A model generated the notes under the pieces. The model made no database searches, was not told the origin of the DNA, and worked only from the letters and a program-made list of their open reading frames with translations. A stretch of 64,000 nucleotides of DNA, taken from contig CAVQVN010000005.1 of assembly GCA_963717135.1 (NCBI GenBank), positions 1 through 64,000 on the forward strand, given 5' to 3'. Positions 42,660 to 52,217 of the stretch are shown in pieces. Origin of the DNA: UBA4744 sp963717135. GTDB lineage: Bacteria > Actinomycetota > Acidimicrobiia > Spongiisociales > UBA4744. The position numbers and the translations under genes were made by a program. Position 1 is the first letter of the stretch; each line of letters opens with the position of its first letter.

Positions 42660-45254
42660 TCACTCGTCGTGAGGAGGCCGCGGCAATCGGTCCGACTGCC
42701 TGGCCTGCTGTCGCTGTTTGCGAGCTTCTCTCGCCCAGTTCTGCGCTTGCCGACCGGCCTGAACTGAGGTTGATTTGATCGCTGCCGTTGAACGCCGACG
42801 AACCCGCCGGACCGACTCCCCGGCTCGTCTGACGACCGGCCCGGCAATCTCGACGACTTTCCGCTCTACCTTGGTGAGAGCCATCTCCGACTCCTCGACA
42901 ATCGCCCGAACTTGCGGCACCTGCTTGAGCCAGCCCATGGTGCGCAACGAGAAGTAGATGACGCCTCCTGATACTCCGACAATGCCTCCGGCGGCCAGGA
43001 GCACAACGACCCGGGGGAGCTCGATCGCATAGAACTCACGTCCAAACGGGATCACGACGATGAGCAACAGAGAGGCGATCATGCCGCCGACCAGTAATCG
43101 GCGAATCGGAGAAAGCGGCCGGCTGACGATCAGCAGGGCGAAGAACCCCATCGCCGACAGGACCAGCGTGGCCACGGTTCGTGCCTCCGGAAGCGGGACG
43201 CCTTCGGCCAGCGCCAGGCGGTAGGCCGCATACGTGGCGAAAGCCGCCAGGGTGCCGGTCGGGATGGCAAAGCGCATGACCCGGAACACGAACCCGGTGC
43301 GGGCCCGTCGAGCGGTGGGCTCGAGCGCCAGGAAGAACGCCGGGATACCGATGGTGAGAGACCCGATCACCGTCAGGTGTCGAGGCAGAAGCGGAAACGC
43401 CTGGCCGCCCAGGGCGACGGCCAACACCAGGAACATGGCATAGACGGTCTTGGTGACGAAGAGATTGGCAACCCGCTCGATGTTGGCAATCACCCGACGC
43501 CCCTCCCCCACCACATCGGGAAGACGATCGAAATCAGCATCCACCAGCACGACTTCTGCCACGGCCCGCGAGGCGGCACTTCCGGACCCCATGGCAATAC
43601 CAATGTCGGCGTCTTTCAGAGCTAGGACGTCGTTGACACCATCGCCCGTCATGGCCACCGTATGGCCGCGCGATTGAAGGGCGGCCACCATCCTTCGTTT
43701 CTGGTGCGGCGTGACGCGGCCGAAGACGGTCCCACGTTCAACCTCTTCGACAAACCGCTGATCATCCTCTGCGAGCTCACGACCATCGACAACCCGGTCG
43801 GCATGGCGGACGCCCGCCTGACGGGCGATCGCGGCCACCGTCCGCGGGTGATCACCCGATATCACCTTGGTGTGAACTCCCTGTCGCTCGAAGAACTCGA
43901 GCGTCTTGGTCACATCTTCCCGCATCCGGTCTCCCAAGACGACGAGGCCTTGCGGGCGCAAACCACCGGGAAGCTCTTCGGCTTGGAGGGGCTGCTCCGT
44001 TCGACCAACCGCCAGTACCCGAAACCCGTTGGCAGCCCACTCTTCCGCTCGTCTCTCCACTCGAGGTTCCCCCGGGAAAACCACCTCGGGAGCTCCCAAC
44101 ACCCAGGTCCCCTGCGTGCTGAAGGTAGTGCCACTCCATTTACGATCCGAAGAGAACTGCATCTGGGCTTGCGCCCGCCAAGCGATCGGTCGGGCAAAGG
44201 CCGCCGCAATCGCTCGGACGGTTCCGTTGGGAGTGGGGTCGGAGGCCGCCAGCGCTCCCAGAGCCGGAATCAGGTCCTTGGTCTCGGTCAGGTACTGCAC
44301 CTCCCGGACCGTCAACTTTCCCTCGGTGAGCGTCCCCGTCTTGTCAAAGCAGATGACGTCAACCCGGGCAAGGCCTTCAACCGCGGGCAGCTCCTGGACC
44401 AGGACGTTCTGTCTCCCCAACCTGATGACCCCGACGGCAAAGGCCATTGAGGTGAGCAGTACGAGGCCCTGTGGCACCATCCCTACCGTGCCGGCCACGG
44501 CGCTTCTGATTGCTTCTTTCAACGACTCATGTGCCTCGAGTTGGCTCCAGATCAGCAAGATCACGGTGGGCACGAGCAACCAGCCGACCAACCCGAGTAT
44601 CCAGTCGACGCCGGCCCGCAATTCAGATCGAACCAGCGCGAACTTGCGGGCCTCTTCGGCCAACCGGACCGCGTAAGCCTCTTTGCCGACCTTGGTTGCC
44701 CGGTACCGGCCACTTCCGGCCGCCACAAAACTGCCGGACAGCACTTCGTTTCCGGGATGTTTGGCGACCGGATCGGATTCACCGGTCAGGAGAGATTCGT
44801 CGATTTCCAGACCGGTTCCGATCAGCACCTCACCGTCGACGACGATCTGATCGCCGGGTTGGACTTCGAGCACGTCATCGAGGACCACCAGGTTGATGGC
44901 CAGTTCGCCGACCGATCCTTGCCGTACCACCCGGGCTCGCGGTGCGCTCAACAAGGCGAGCCGGTCTAGTGCCTTCTTGGCGCGAAGTTCCTGCACGATT
45001 CCGATCGATGCGTTGGCTACCAGAACGAACCCGAATAGGGCGTCCTGGATCGGTGCCACAAATAGGACTACGACGACTAGCACTCCGAGCAGCACATTGA
45101 ACCGGGTGAATATGTTGGCCCGGACTATTTCGCCTACAGTCCGGCTCGTACCGTGAGGAAGGTCGTTGATCTGGCCCCGGTCGATGCGCTGTTGCACTTC
45201 GACGGCACTCAAACCATCCAGGCCGGCCACATAGGTGTTGGTTGCTCCGGTCAT
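42660..45254 (-). CDS. Cation-translocating P-type ATPase (CtpE-like)
   Basis: The 864-residue protein has the P-type ATPase order: actuator TGES in LLTGESDPV, the phosphorylated aspartate in CFDKTGTLTEGK, and TGDGVNDVLALKDADIGIAMG. Eight to ten membrane helices are predicted. The TM4 ion-site region reads GMVPQGLVLLTS, like mycobacterial CtpE, which imports calcium; the ion is inferred only. A basic C-terminal tail of about 70 residues (many Arg/Lys) follows the last helix and is unusual. The ATG at 45254 has GAGG 5 nt before it. Confidence 0.85.
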   Translation of the reverse strand: MTGATNTYVAGLDGLSAVEVQQRIDRGQINDLPHGTSRTVGEIVRANIFTRFNVLLGVLVVVVLFVAPIQDALFGFVLVANASIGIVQELRAKKALDRLALLSAPRARVVRQGSVGELAINLVVLDDVLEVQPGDQIVVDGEVLIGTGLEIDESLLTGESDPVAKHPGNEVLSGSFVAAGSGRYRATKVGKEAYAVRLAEEARKFALVRSELRAGVDWILGLVGWLLVPTVILLIWSQLEAHESLKEAIRSAVAGTVGMVPQGLVLLTSMAFAVGVIRLGRQNVLVQELPAVEGLARVDVICFDKTGTLTEGKLTVREVQYLTETKDLIPALGALAASDPTPNGTVRAIAAAFARPIAWRAQAQMQFSSDRKWSGTTFSTQGTWVLGAPEVVFPGEPRVERRAEEWAANGFRVLAVGRTEQPLQAEELPGGLRPQGLVVLGDRMREDVTKTLEFFERQGVHTKVISGDHPRTVAAIARQAGVRHADRVVDGRELAEDDQRFVEEVERGTVFGRVTPHQKRRMVAALQSRGHTVAMTGDGVNDVLALKDADIGIAMGSGSAASRAVAEVVLVDADFDRLPDVVGEGRRVIANIERVANLFVTKTVYAMFLVLAVALGGQAFPLLPRHLTVIGSLTIGIPAFFLALEPTARRARTGFVFRVMRFAIPTGTLAAFATYAAYRLALAEGVPLPEARTVATLVLSAMGFFALLIVSRPLSPIRRLLVGGMIASLLLIVVIPFGREFYAIELPRVVVLLAAGGIVGVSGGVIYFSLRTMGWLKQVPQVRAIVEESEMALTKVERKVVEIAGPVVRRAGESVRRVRRRSTAAIKSTSVQAGRQAQNWAREARKQRQQARQSDRLPRPPHDE

Positions 45255-45486
45255 GGAATCCTCATGGCCGATGGTACGTGAAACACTGACACCAAGATCC
45301 TGCTGTATCGGACCCAACCTACGCGAGTCCTTGCCGCGCTTCGGGGATACCGTTGTCACACGCCAACCGCGGGACTCTGGTGGTGTACCAGAATCTTCAA
45401 CCACCGGCCGGAGTAGTTGCTGCCAATCACCGGGAACGTCGGTCCGGTCACCGGCGACGCGTCGCCGAGCATCCGGACCCATATTT

Positions 45487-46224
45487 TCATCCCAGCAGCA
45501 TTCGGAGGGCTGCGGCGATGGCGGCGAGAATGAGCACCCAGCGGATCCATCCGGCGCCTTTCTTGATGGCCAGGCTGGAAGCAATCCAGGCCCCGGCCAT
45601 GTTGCCGAGCCCCATAACCAGGCCGACGTTCAGGTCGACCTGGTCGGCGGACGCAAACAAGATCAAGACCAGAGGCGTGTACAACAGGATGAGCGCGAGC
45701 TTGGCGGCATTTCCTTTCACGAGACCGAACCCGCCGCCCAACACCAGACCGGCCAGCAACAGGAATCCGACGCCCGCCTGGACGAACCCGCCGTAAAACC
45801 CGACCGCCAGGAAAGCCAACCACCGCCAGGGTTGTTGAAGTCGCCGATCGGCGCTGCCTTCCCAGCGAGAAGGCTTGATCAGAACCGACAGAGCGACCAT
45901 CACGATGACGAACGCGAATACCCTCCGCATCGTCTCTGAGGGAATCGTGGTGGCTACGTAGGCACCGCCCAGGGCCCCCAGGACGACCGGAGGCGCGAGG
46001 GACCACACGTCGGACCACTGAATAGCTCCGCCCCGCTGAAACCGTGCCACACCTATCAGGTTCTGCATGAGGATGGCGATGCGGTTTGTTCCGTTGGCAA
46101 CACTCCCTCCGACGATCTCCACGAGGATCGGGATGGTCACGACCGAACCCCCACCGGCCACGGTGTTGACGAAGCCGGCGATGACTCCCCCACCCAACAA
46201 CAAGAGAACGGTGCCCAGAGACAT
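45487..46224 (-). CDS. TauE/SafE family sulfite/sulfonate exporter-like protein
   Basis: The 245-residue membrane protein has about eight helices. The family pattern AGFVNTVAGGGSVVTIPIL is near the start and the repeated half FVQAGVGFLLLAGLV near residue 160. It transports sulfur anions or related organic acids in known cases; the substrate here is open. The frame is open to 46350, but the ATG at 46224 starts the first helix. It is separated from the ATPase gene by 230 bases in which I see no gene. Confidence 0.85.
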   Translation of the reverse strand: MSLGTVLLLLGGGVIAGFVNTVAGGGSVVTIPILVEIVGGSVANGTNRIAILMQNLIGVARFQRGGAIQWSDVWSLAPPVVLGALGGAYVATTIPSETMRRVFAFVIVMVALSVLIKPSRWEGSADRRLQQPWRWLAFLAVGFYGGFVQAGVGFLLLAGLVLGGGFGLVKGNAAKLALILLYTPLVLILFASADQVDLNVGLVMGLGNMAGAWIASSLAIKKGAGWIRWVLILAAIAAALRMLLG

Positions 46225-46267
46225 GGATGGATGTTGGCCGGGTCGGGTCGAGTTTCCAAACACTGGA

Positions 46268-46319
46268 GCAACAAGCAGCAAGCAGCACTTCTGGCAAGTG
46301 TTTGACTTGAAGCTTGAAG
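46268..46319. repeat. Heptanucleotide repeats (GCAACAA/GCAGCAA, then CTTGAAG)
   Basis: Three GCARCAA-type units (46268-46288) and two CTTGAAG units (46306-46319) lie between the divergent TauE-like and GGDEF-EAL genes. Confidence 0.6.
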
Positions 46320-46416
46320 CCGCGTGACTAGTCATTCGGCAGATGTGCAATTCGCGCTGGATTTCCGGGCACTGCCTGCCGATCTAGGTGGAGAGGAAAA
46401 CGAAGGAGAGCGACCG

Positions 46417-49032
46417 ATGGCGCGGGGAGTGTCCCCATTCCACTACTTCGGACGATGGCGAAATCGGGCCGCGGCGGCCCGCAACCGCCGTGTGTGGAGT
46501 CTGACAATCATCGTTGCCCTGGCCGCCGTCGTCCTGGTCTATTCCGCCCGCGATCTGCCGGTGATCTACCCGGATCTCCATCTGAAATGGTTTCATCTCG
46601 CCATCGCCTTCGGGTTTTCTGAGCTGACCGTCGTGCATCTCAGGTTTCGCAGAGATGCTCACTCGTTTTCGATGAGCGAGATTCCCCTGGTCATCGGACT
46701 GTTCTTTGTTGCTCCCCTTGAACTCGTTGTCGCCCAACTTGTCGGAAACTTCCTGGTTCTGACCTTCATCCGGCGCCAACCGCTGGTCAAGCTCACCTTC
46801 AATCTTGCTCAATTCGCTCTCCAGACGACTCTCGCCGTCGCCGCCTTTCGGGCCATCGTTGCCGCATCCGACCCGCTTGGCCTGGCCGGCTGGGTTGGAG
46901 CCCTGGCAGCCACGATTACCGCCCTCACGGTTGCCGACATCCTGATCAACACGGCCATCAGGACGACGGGTGGCACTTTGAACAACAACGATGTGCTGGA
47001 GGTGTACGTACTCAGCGCCGTGGCGGCAGCCCTCAACACCGGCTTGGCAATTGTCGGGGTTACCCTGTTGATCCGTGCTCCGACCGCCGCAGCCGTAGCC
47101 TTCATCCCTCCGACCGTCTTGTTCATGGGATACCGCGCCTATGTGACCCAGCGGCACGAAAGAACCCGACTCAAGGCGCTGTACGACGCGACTCGCGACC
47201 TCCACAAATCCCCCCAGATCGAAGCCGCCCTCGTGGTGGCCGCCCAACACGCTTGCGCTATGTTCGAAGCCGAATTTGCCGAGATCCTCGTTTTTCCGAC
47301 CGGTCCGGCCGGCAACACCTTCCGCACCGCGGTTGGACCCGGAGATCGGTTCGAAGTGATGAAGCCCATCGACCTGACCCAGGAGCACCCAATCTGGAAG
47401 GAAGTGGTGCCAACCCGATCGGCGATACTCGTCGCCGATGCAGCGAGTATCACTCGCCACGAGGGGCCGATGATCACCGATTTCATTGCCGCTCCGCTGA
47501 CCGGGGACCACGATGTTCTCGGGGTCTTCATTGTGGCCAACAAATTGGGAAACGTGAGTGCCCTGACCGAGGACGATTTGGCGATCCTCACGACTCTGGC
47601 CGGACAAGTCAGTGTGTCGCTCCAAAAAGGCAGTTTGGAGGATTCGCTGGCGGCGGTGACAGAGCTCAAAGAAGAACTCCGCCATCAAGCACTCCACGAT
47701 TCGCTCACCATGCTGGCCAACCGCACCCTGTTCCGGCAGAAGGTCGAGGAGGCATTGGATCGCTGCAAGTCCCGGATCCGGTTCGTCGCGGTGCTGTTTC
47801 TCGATCTCGATGATTTCAAGGTCGTCAACGACAGCCTTGGACACGCGGCCGGTGATCAGATGCTCATCGCAGTGGCCGGACGCTTGCAGGGTGCCTGCCG
47901 TCCGGGCGACACCGTGGCCCGGCTGGGCGGTGACGAATTTGCGGTACTCATCGAAGACATCACAGACACGTCGGAAGCGCTGGCCGTGGCCGACCGCATC
48001 ACCGACAAGCTCATCGCGGTCTTCGCCATCGACGGGAAGAAGATCACCACCCGCGCCAGCATCGGCGTCGCCTTCGCCGAACACGACGAAGACCCCGACC
48101 AACTCCTCCGGAATGCCGACGCGGCGATGTACGCAGCCAAGCGGAACGGCAAAGGCAACTACCAGATATTCGAATCCTCGATGCATACGGAGGTCCACAA
48201 ACGTCTCGAACTGCGCCACGAACTGAAAGAGGCCGTCGTTCATGAGGAGCTGACCCTCAGCTATCAACCAATCGTCGACCTGCGCACCGGCCAAATCTCG
48301 GCGGTAGAGTCGCTGGTTCGCTGGAACCACCCCGAACGCGGCGACATCCCCCCGTCGCAGTTCATCCCCTTCGCCGAGGAGACGGGCTTGATCGGTCCGA
48401 TCGGGCGCTGGGTCCTGCGTGAGGCATGCCACCAGGTCCGTGAGTGGGATAAGATCACCGCGGGGAGACGAATTCCGATCCGGGTAGCCGTCAATTTGTC
48501 GCCTGCCCAGCTCACGGACGAGGGATTGGTCGATCTGGTCCGGAGCACGCTGCTAGAAGAAGGCGTTCCTGCCGAGCGCCTCATTTTTGAGATCACCGAG
48601 ACGGTGATGATGCAAACCTCCATTCGCAAGCTCAAGGAACTCAAAGAACTCGGCGTGCTCTTGGCCATCGATGACTTCGGAACCGGATACTCGTCACTCA
48701 GCTACCTCGATCGTCTGCCCGTGGACATCGTCAAAGTCGACAAGTCTTTCACCGCCCGGTTGGGGGTTGCCAACGAGATCCCTCAGCTCGTCAAGACAGT
48801 GGTCCAGCTCGGCGAAGCATTAGGACTCGACACCATCGTCGAAGGGATCGAGTCGGTGGACCAACACGAGCAGATCAAGAAACTTGGCTGCCTGTACGGC
48901 CAGGGGTTTCTGTTCGTGCAGCCCTTGAGTGCCAAAGCGATCGGGGCACTTCTCAAGGTCGAAAGCGAGGGGGGCATCGTGTTTCCGGTATTTGATCGAG
49001 TTGGCCCACCCGGACACCTGCGGGCCGTCTGA
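46417..49032 (+). CDS. Membrane-anchored GAF-GGDEF-EAL signalling protein
   Basis: The 871-residue protein has an N-terminal membrane region of about eight helices (residues 20-260), a GAF-like domain (about 280-430), a GGDEF diguanylate cyclase domain with RLGGDEFAVL (about 440-610) and an EAL domain (about 625-865). GGDEF is canonical. EAL reads ESL in AVESLVRW, but other catalytic segments (NLSPAQL, FEITETVMM, IDDFGTGYSSLSYL, VDIVKVDKSF, EGIES) are intact. It could make and degrade c-di-GMP. The ATG at 46417 follows AAGGAG by 9 nt. Confidence 0.92.
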   Translation: MARGVSPFHYFGRWRNRAAAARNRRVWSLTIIVALAAVVLVYSARDLPVIYPDLHLKWFHLAIAFGFSELTVVHLRFRRDAHSFSMSEIPLVIGLFFVAPLELVVAQLVGNFLVLTFIRRQPLVKLTFNLAQFALQTTLAVAAFRAIVAASDPLGLAGWVGALAATITALTVADILINTAIRTTGGTLNNNDVLEVYVLSAVAAALNTGLAIVGVTLLIRAPTAAAVAFIPPTVLFMGYRAYVTQRHERTRLKALYDATRDLHKSPQIEAALVVAAQHACAMFEAEFAEILVFPTGPAGNTFRTAVGPGDRFEVMKPIDLTQEHPIWKEVVPTRSAILVADAASITRHEGPMITDFIAAPLTGDHDVLGVFIVANKLGNVSALTEDDLAILTTLAGQVSVSLQKGSLEDSLAAVTELKEELRHQALHDSLTMLANRTLFRQKVEEALDRCKSRIRFVAVLFLDLDDFKVVNDSLGHAAGDQMLIAVAGRLQGACRPGDTVARLGGDEFAVLIEDITDTSEALAVADRITDKLIAVFAIDGKKITTRASIGVAFAEHDEDPDQLLRNADAAMYAAKRNGKGNYQIFESSMHTEVHKRLELRHELKEAVVHEELTLSYQPIVDLRTGQISAVESLVRWNHPERGDIPPSQFIPFAEETGLIGPIGRWVLREACHQVREWDKITAGRRIPIRVAVNLSPAQLTDEGLVDLVRSTLLEEGVPAERLIFEITETVMMQTSIRKLKELKELGVLLAIDDFGTGYSSLSYLDRLPVDIVKVDKSFTARLGVANEIPQLVKTVVQLGEALGLDTIVEGIESVDQHEQIKKLGCLYGQGFLFVQPLSAKAIGALLKVESEGGIVFPVFDRVGPPGHLRAV

Positions 49033-49207
49033 CATCGCACTCCGGACTGCTCGAGCCGTCGTCGACATAAACACCATCCGCCACCCGGACTGTGGAGACC
49101 AGGGAAGCGACCGTCGGCGTTTCCGGCTCTGGCACGTCGGGAAGGTCTCGGCCCAGAAAACGGCGGGTTGGGCTTTTATCAGGTTGTCGAGCACGATACA
49201 CGCGCGG

Positions 49208-50146
49208 TCAACGGCCCAACACGTGCCGGAGAGCCGACGGCAAGTCGCTGTGGGTGAAATCGAACCCGTCCGCAACGAGTCGGGCCGGTGTCACCCGCTG
49301 GTTGGCCAGCGCCGTGCCCTCGGCCATCTCGCGACCGAACCGGATGGCAAGAACGGAGCGAGGGATGACGAACAACGCCGGTCGCCCCAGCGTCTTGGCC
49401 AGGGTCTTGGTGAAGTCGGCGTTGGTAACCGGGTTGGGCGCCACCAGGTTCACCGGTCCCGACAGCGATGAATCCATGAGATGCATGAGGGCAGCCACTT
49501 CATCGTCGATCGAGATCCAGCTCATCCACTGCTTGCCCGACCCGATCCTTCCACCCAACCCCATCTTGAAGAGCGGAACGAATGGTCCCAGCAGTCCGCC
49601 CCCTCCCGATAGGAGCAGGCCACCGAGGCCCCCGGCCGGTGTCAAAACCAGACCGGTCCGGAACAGCACCACCCGGGTACCTGCAGCAACCGCCGGATCC
49701 GCAGCACGTTCCCATTGCACGGTCACCCGTGCCAGGAAGTCATCTCCGCTACCGGCCGTTTCATCGAGAATCTCATCGCCCCGATCCTGCCCGTAGATGC
49801 CAATCGCAGATGCGGATAGGAATGCGGGTGGTGGATGAGAGGAAGAGGCAATAGCCCGGGCAAGCGAACCAGTAGTGTCGACCCGCGAGTCGAGGATTTC
49901 CTTCTTCCGCTTCTTGAACCAACGCTTGTCGCCGATCCCGGCGCCACTCAGGTTGACGACGACATCCGCTCCATCGACCGCACCCTCCGGAAGCTCTCCG
50001 GCAGCCGGATCCCAGCGGATCTCGTCGGCCGAGCGGGCTTCCCTGCGTACCAGGGTCACGACCCGATCGCCGCGCTCGCGCAACCGGGTGACGAGTGCTG
50101 AGCCGATGCGGCCCGAGGCACCGGAGATGAGTATGGTTCGCGCCAT
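49208..50146 (-). CDS. TIGR01777 family NAD-dependent epimerase/SDR-like protein
   Basis: The 312-residue protein starts with the Rossmann motif ISGASGRIGSALV and contains NLSGAGIGDKRW, SASAIGIYG, FRTGLVL and the C-terminal ATP-grasp-like tail TNADFTKTLAKTLGRP typical of this group. The function of TIGR01777 proteins is not settled; they are related to SulA/YfcH. It stands alone. The 175 bases before its stop hold no evident gene. Confidence 0.9.
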   Translation of the reverse strand: MARTILISGASGRIGSALVTRLRERGDRVVTLVRREARSADEIRWDPAAGELPEGAVDGADVVVNLSGAGIGDKRWFKKRKKEILDSRVDTTGSLARAIASSSHPPPAFLSASAIGIYGQDRGDEILDETAGSGDDFLARVTVQWERAADPAVAAGTRVVLFRTGLVLTPAGGLGGLLLSGGGGLLGPFVPLFKMGLGGRIGSGKQWMSWISIDDEVAALMHLMDSSLSGPVNLVAPNPVTNADFTKTLAKTLGRPALFVIPRSVLAIRFGREMAEGTALANQRVTPARLVADGFDFTHSDLPSALRHVLGR

Positions 50147-50656
50147 GGTGGCCTTTCTACGAATCCCTTGACTCTATTGGATGTGCGAGTTTTCAGCGCC
50201 ACTCCCCTGCAGGGGATCCCCTGGCCGGAGTCCCGGGACCCCGTGGATAGGCTTGCCCGGTTCAGAGTCAGCCGCGTGAGGCACCGCGTGAACCAAGTCC
50301 TTTCGATGATGCACCAGGGCCCATTCCCTTGGGCGCACCTCAGTCGGTCAATCCTCTGTCTCTCAAGGTCTATCAGCCCGACAGACTAATCCTGGCCAAG
50401 ACCATGCAGGACCACCTCCGTATGGCGGTCTGATACTCGCATCCCCTCAATTGGGCCGGCAGTGAGATATTCGGTTTGGGAACCTTCGACCGCCCCTGGC
50501 TGAACGCCCCCACCGGCCCCGTAGCCCACCCGGCCGAAAATGCACCCGCCCTCGCCCCATGCGCGCACCGAACACTTCGCTCCCTTGTCTGTGGCTCTCG
50601 GAGCCAGAGATGACGGGATCACAGTGTCCGAAGCCTGTCTCAATCGATCAGCCGTC
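50147..50656. other. Gene-poor 510-base stretch with overlapping palindromes
   Basis: No convincing gene is seen. An 85-codon frame on the minus strand at 50386-50643 has no family resemblance or ribosome site. Near its left end are three close palindromes: CCCCTGCAGGGG (50204-50215), AGGGGATCCCCT (50211-50222, overlapping the first) and GTCCCGGGAC (50230-50239). Confidence 0.6.
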
Positions 50657-50908
50657 TCATCGACCGACCAACCAGTGGCCGATCACCCAAGAACCGACGG
50701 CGAACGCCAGCACGCCCAGACCTGCCCAGATGTCACCGTCGAACAACGGAATGAAGCCGATCATCAGGAACACCGGGGACGCATAGCCTAGGAACACCCC
50801 GACGGCGGTTCCGAAAGTCGATCCGGGTTCAGCCATGCGCTCTGCCGGAGGAAAGATTCGCTGCCACCATGGCCGATTTTTCACGCGCCGCCCTCTGATG
50901 AGGCCCAT
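50657..50908 (-). CDS. Small two-helix membrane protein
   Basis: The 83-residue product has a basic tryptophan-rich N-terminus (RGRRVKNRPWWQRIFPP) and two hydrophobic helices (about 33-53 and 59-79) that end the protein. It is probably a real gene because the hydrophobic pattern is clean and no larger gene is in the way. An internal Met at residue 25 is an alternative start. No family is recognised. Confidence 0.55.
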   Translation of the reverse strand: MGLIRGRRVKNRPWWQRIFPPAERMAEPGSTFGTAVGVFLGYASPVFLMIGFIPLFDGDIWAGLGVLAFAVGSWVIGHWLVGR

Positions 50909-50981
50909 ACGCTACCGGATCGAAGTAGCCACAAGAAGACCCCGACCTGGACGACCCGACAACGTGTGCGTCGGCTCCCGA

Positions 50982-52217
50982 TCACGCCTCCAACAGGGTC
51001 ATGAGGGTGTCGACACAGGCATCGGCGAAATCGGGGGCGTTGATATGGTGTGGATAGTCGGTGATGACATCGGCGGACAGGTGATTTCGCAATCCGTCGA
51101 GCAACACTTGGTCGGTTTCCGGCTGTGTCCAAGCCCCAATCTGGCGGCCCGAAAGATCGTATGTGGGACGCCCACTCATTTGGCTCCAGCCCCCGTTCGG
51201 AATGAGGACCTGCACCGGACCCCGGGCCGCCGCCAAACGCTCACCCATCAGCTCGCCCAACTGTGCGAATTCATCCGCGTTGGTGCGCATCAGCAAGATT
51301 TCAAGGTTGTATTGGAAGAACTCTCGCCCCGCGTATCTATCCGGCACTTCACCAACCCACCAATTGGTGAAGTCCATACAACCAGGCACCACAACCTGCG
51401 GCAACCCAGCCGCTCCGGCTCCGGTAAGCCGAGTTTCACCGGCGCTGTATACGCCGCCGGTTACGAAGTCCGTCAACTCCGAGGTAGTGAGATCGATAAC
51501 ACCTGCCAGTTCGCCCTGGACGGCCAGCGACTCGAGGGCACGGCCTCCTGGACCTGAAGCGTGGAAGTGGATCACTTCGAAACCCGCTTCCTCGAGACGT
51601 GCGGTTATTCGATCCACGGCCGGTTGGGTGTTGCCGAACGAGGAAACACCAATAAGGCGCGGCGCCGCCTGTGTGGCCGTTCCGCGCCGCCCGGCTTGCA
51701 CCATCCCGGCAACCGCACCGGCCGCGTTGGTGATCGCAGCTCGTGTCACCCGATTGAGCGAGATGTCACCGATCGTCGGAAACATCGCGATATCACTCTC
51801 GGCCACATACCACTGCACGGCCGCGGTCGCCGCCACCGGCGTGACCATAACCTTGGGCATTCCGAGAGGAAGCGCTCGCATAACCGCACAAGCTATCGTC
51901 GAGCCGTTGGCCCCACCCAGACCCAGAACGCCGGCAAGGTCCGGAAGCTGCCGGCGAACGATGTCAATAGCACCGATGATCATTATCTGGGCAGCGTCGG
52001 CCCGCGAGAGCCGGGCGAGCGCATCCCACGAAGTGCCCGACGCCTGGGCCAGCGTGGAACCATCGACCGCGGCGAAGCTGTGTTCGTGAGGGCGAAGCGA
52101 CAGGTCGACCAACCAGGGCGTTACGCCTACAGAGGAAAGAGCCTCGCAAACAAAACGCGCCGCCTCGGGCTTGCTATCGAGAGTAGTGAGTACAGCGACG
52201 GTCGGCCGGGTCGCCAC
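50982..52217 (-). CDS. Tm-1-like ATP-binding protein (UPF0261)
   Basis: The 411-residue protein matches the N-terminal domain of tomato Tm-1. Typical segments are TTLDSKPEAARFVCEAL, LGGANGSTIACAVMRALPLGMPKVMVTP and VPGCMDFTNWW. The related protein of the next gene is the second half of Tm-1. In bacteria the two halves are separate genes; the molecular function is unclear. Its GTG start directly follows the stop of the partner (TGAGTG), so they are co-translated. Confidence 0.88.
   Translation of the reverse strand: MATRPTVAVLTTLDSKPEAARFVCEALSSVGVTPWLVDLSLRPHEHSFAAVDGSTLAQASGTSWDALARLSRADAAQIMIIGAIDIVRRQLPDLAGVLGLGGANGSTIACAVMRALPLGMPKVMVTPVAATAAVQWYVAESDIAMFPTIGDISLNRVTRAAITNAAGAVAGMVQAGRRGTATQAAPRLIGVSSFGNTQPAVDRITARLEEAGFEVIHFHASGPGGRALESLAVQGELAGVIDLTTSELTDFVTGGVYSAGETRLTGAGAAGLPQVVVPGCMDFTNWWVGEVPDRYAGREFFQYNLEILLMRTNADEFAQLGELMGERLAAARGPVQVLIPNGGWSQMSGRPTYDLSGRQIGAWTQPETDQVLLDGLRNHLSADVITDYPHHINAPDFADACVDTLMTLLEA

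Noticed and set aside
45356..46297. Long minus-strand frame across the TauE-like gene
   Set aside because: It is in another frame of the clear membrane protein gene and shows Arg/Gly-rich low-complexity sequence only.
46384..48432. A 682-codon frame opposite the GGDEF-EAL gene
   Set aside because: It is a GC-rich shadow frame; the plus strand encodes well-conserved domains.
50386..50643. 85-codon frame on the minus strand
   Set aside because: No ribosome site, no hydrophobic or domain pattern; left as non-coding.
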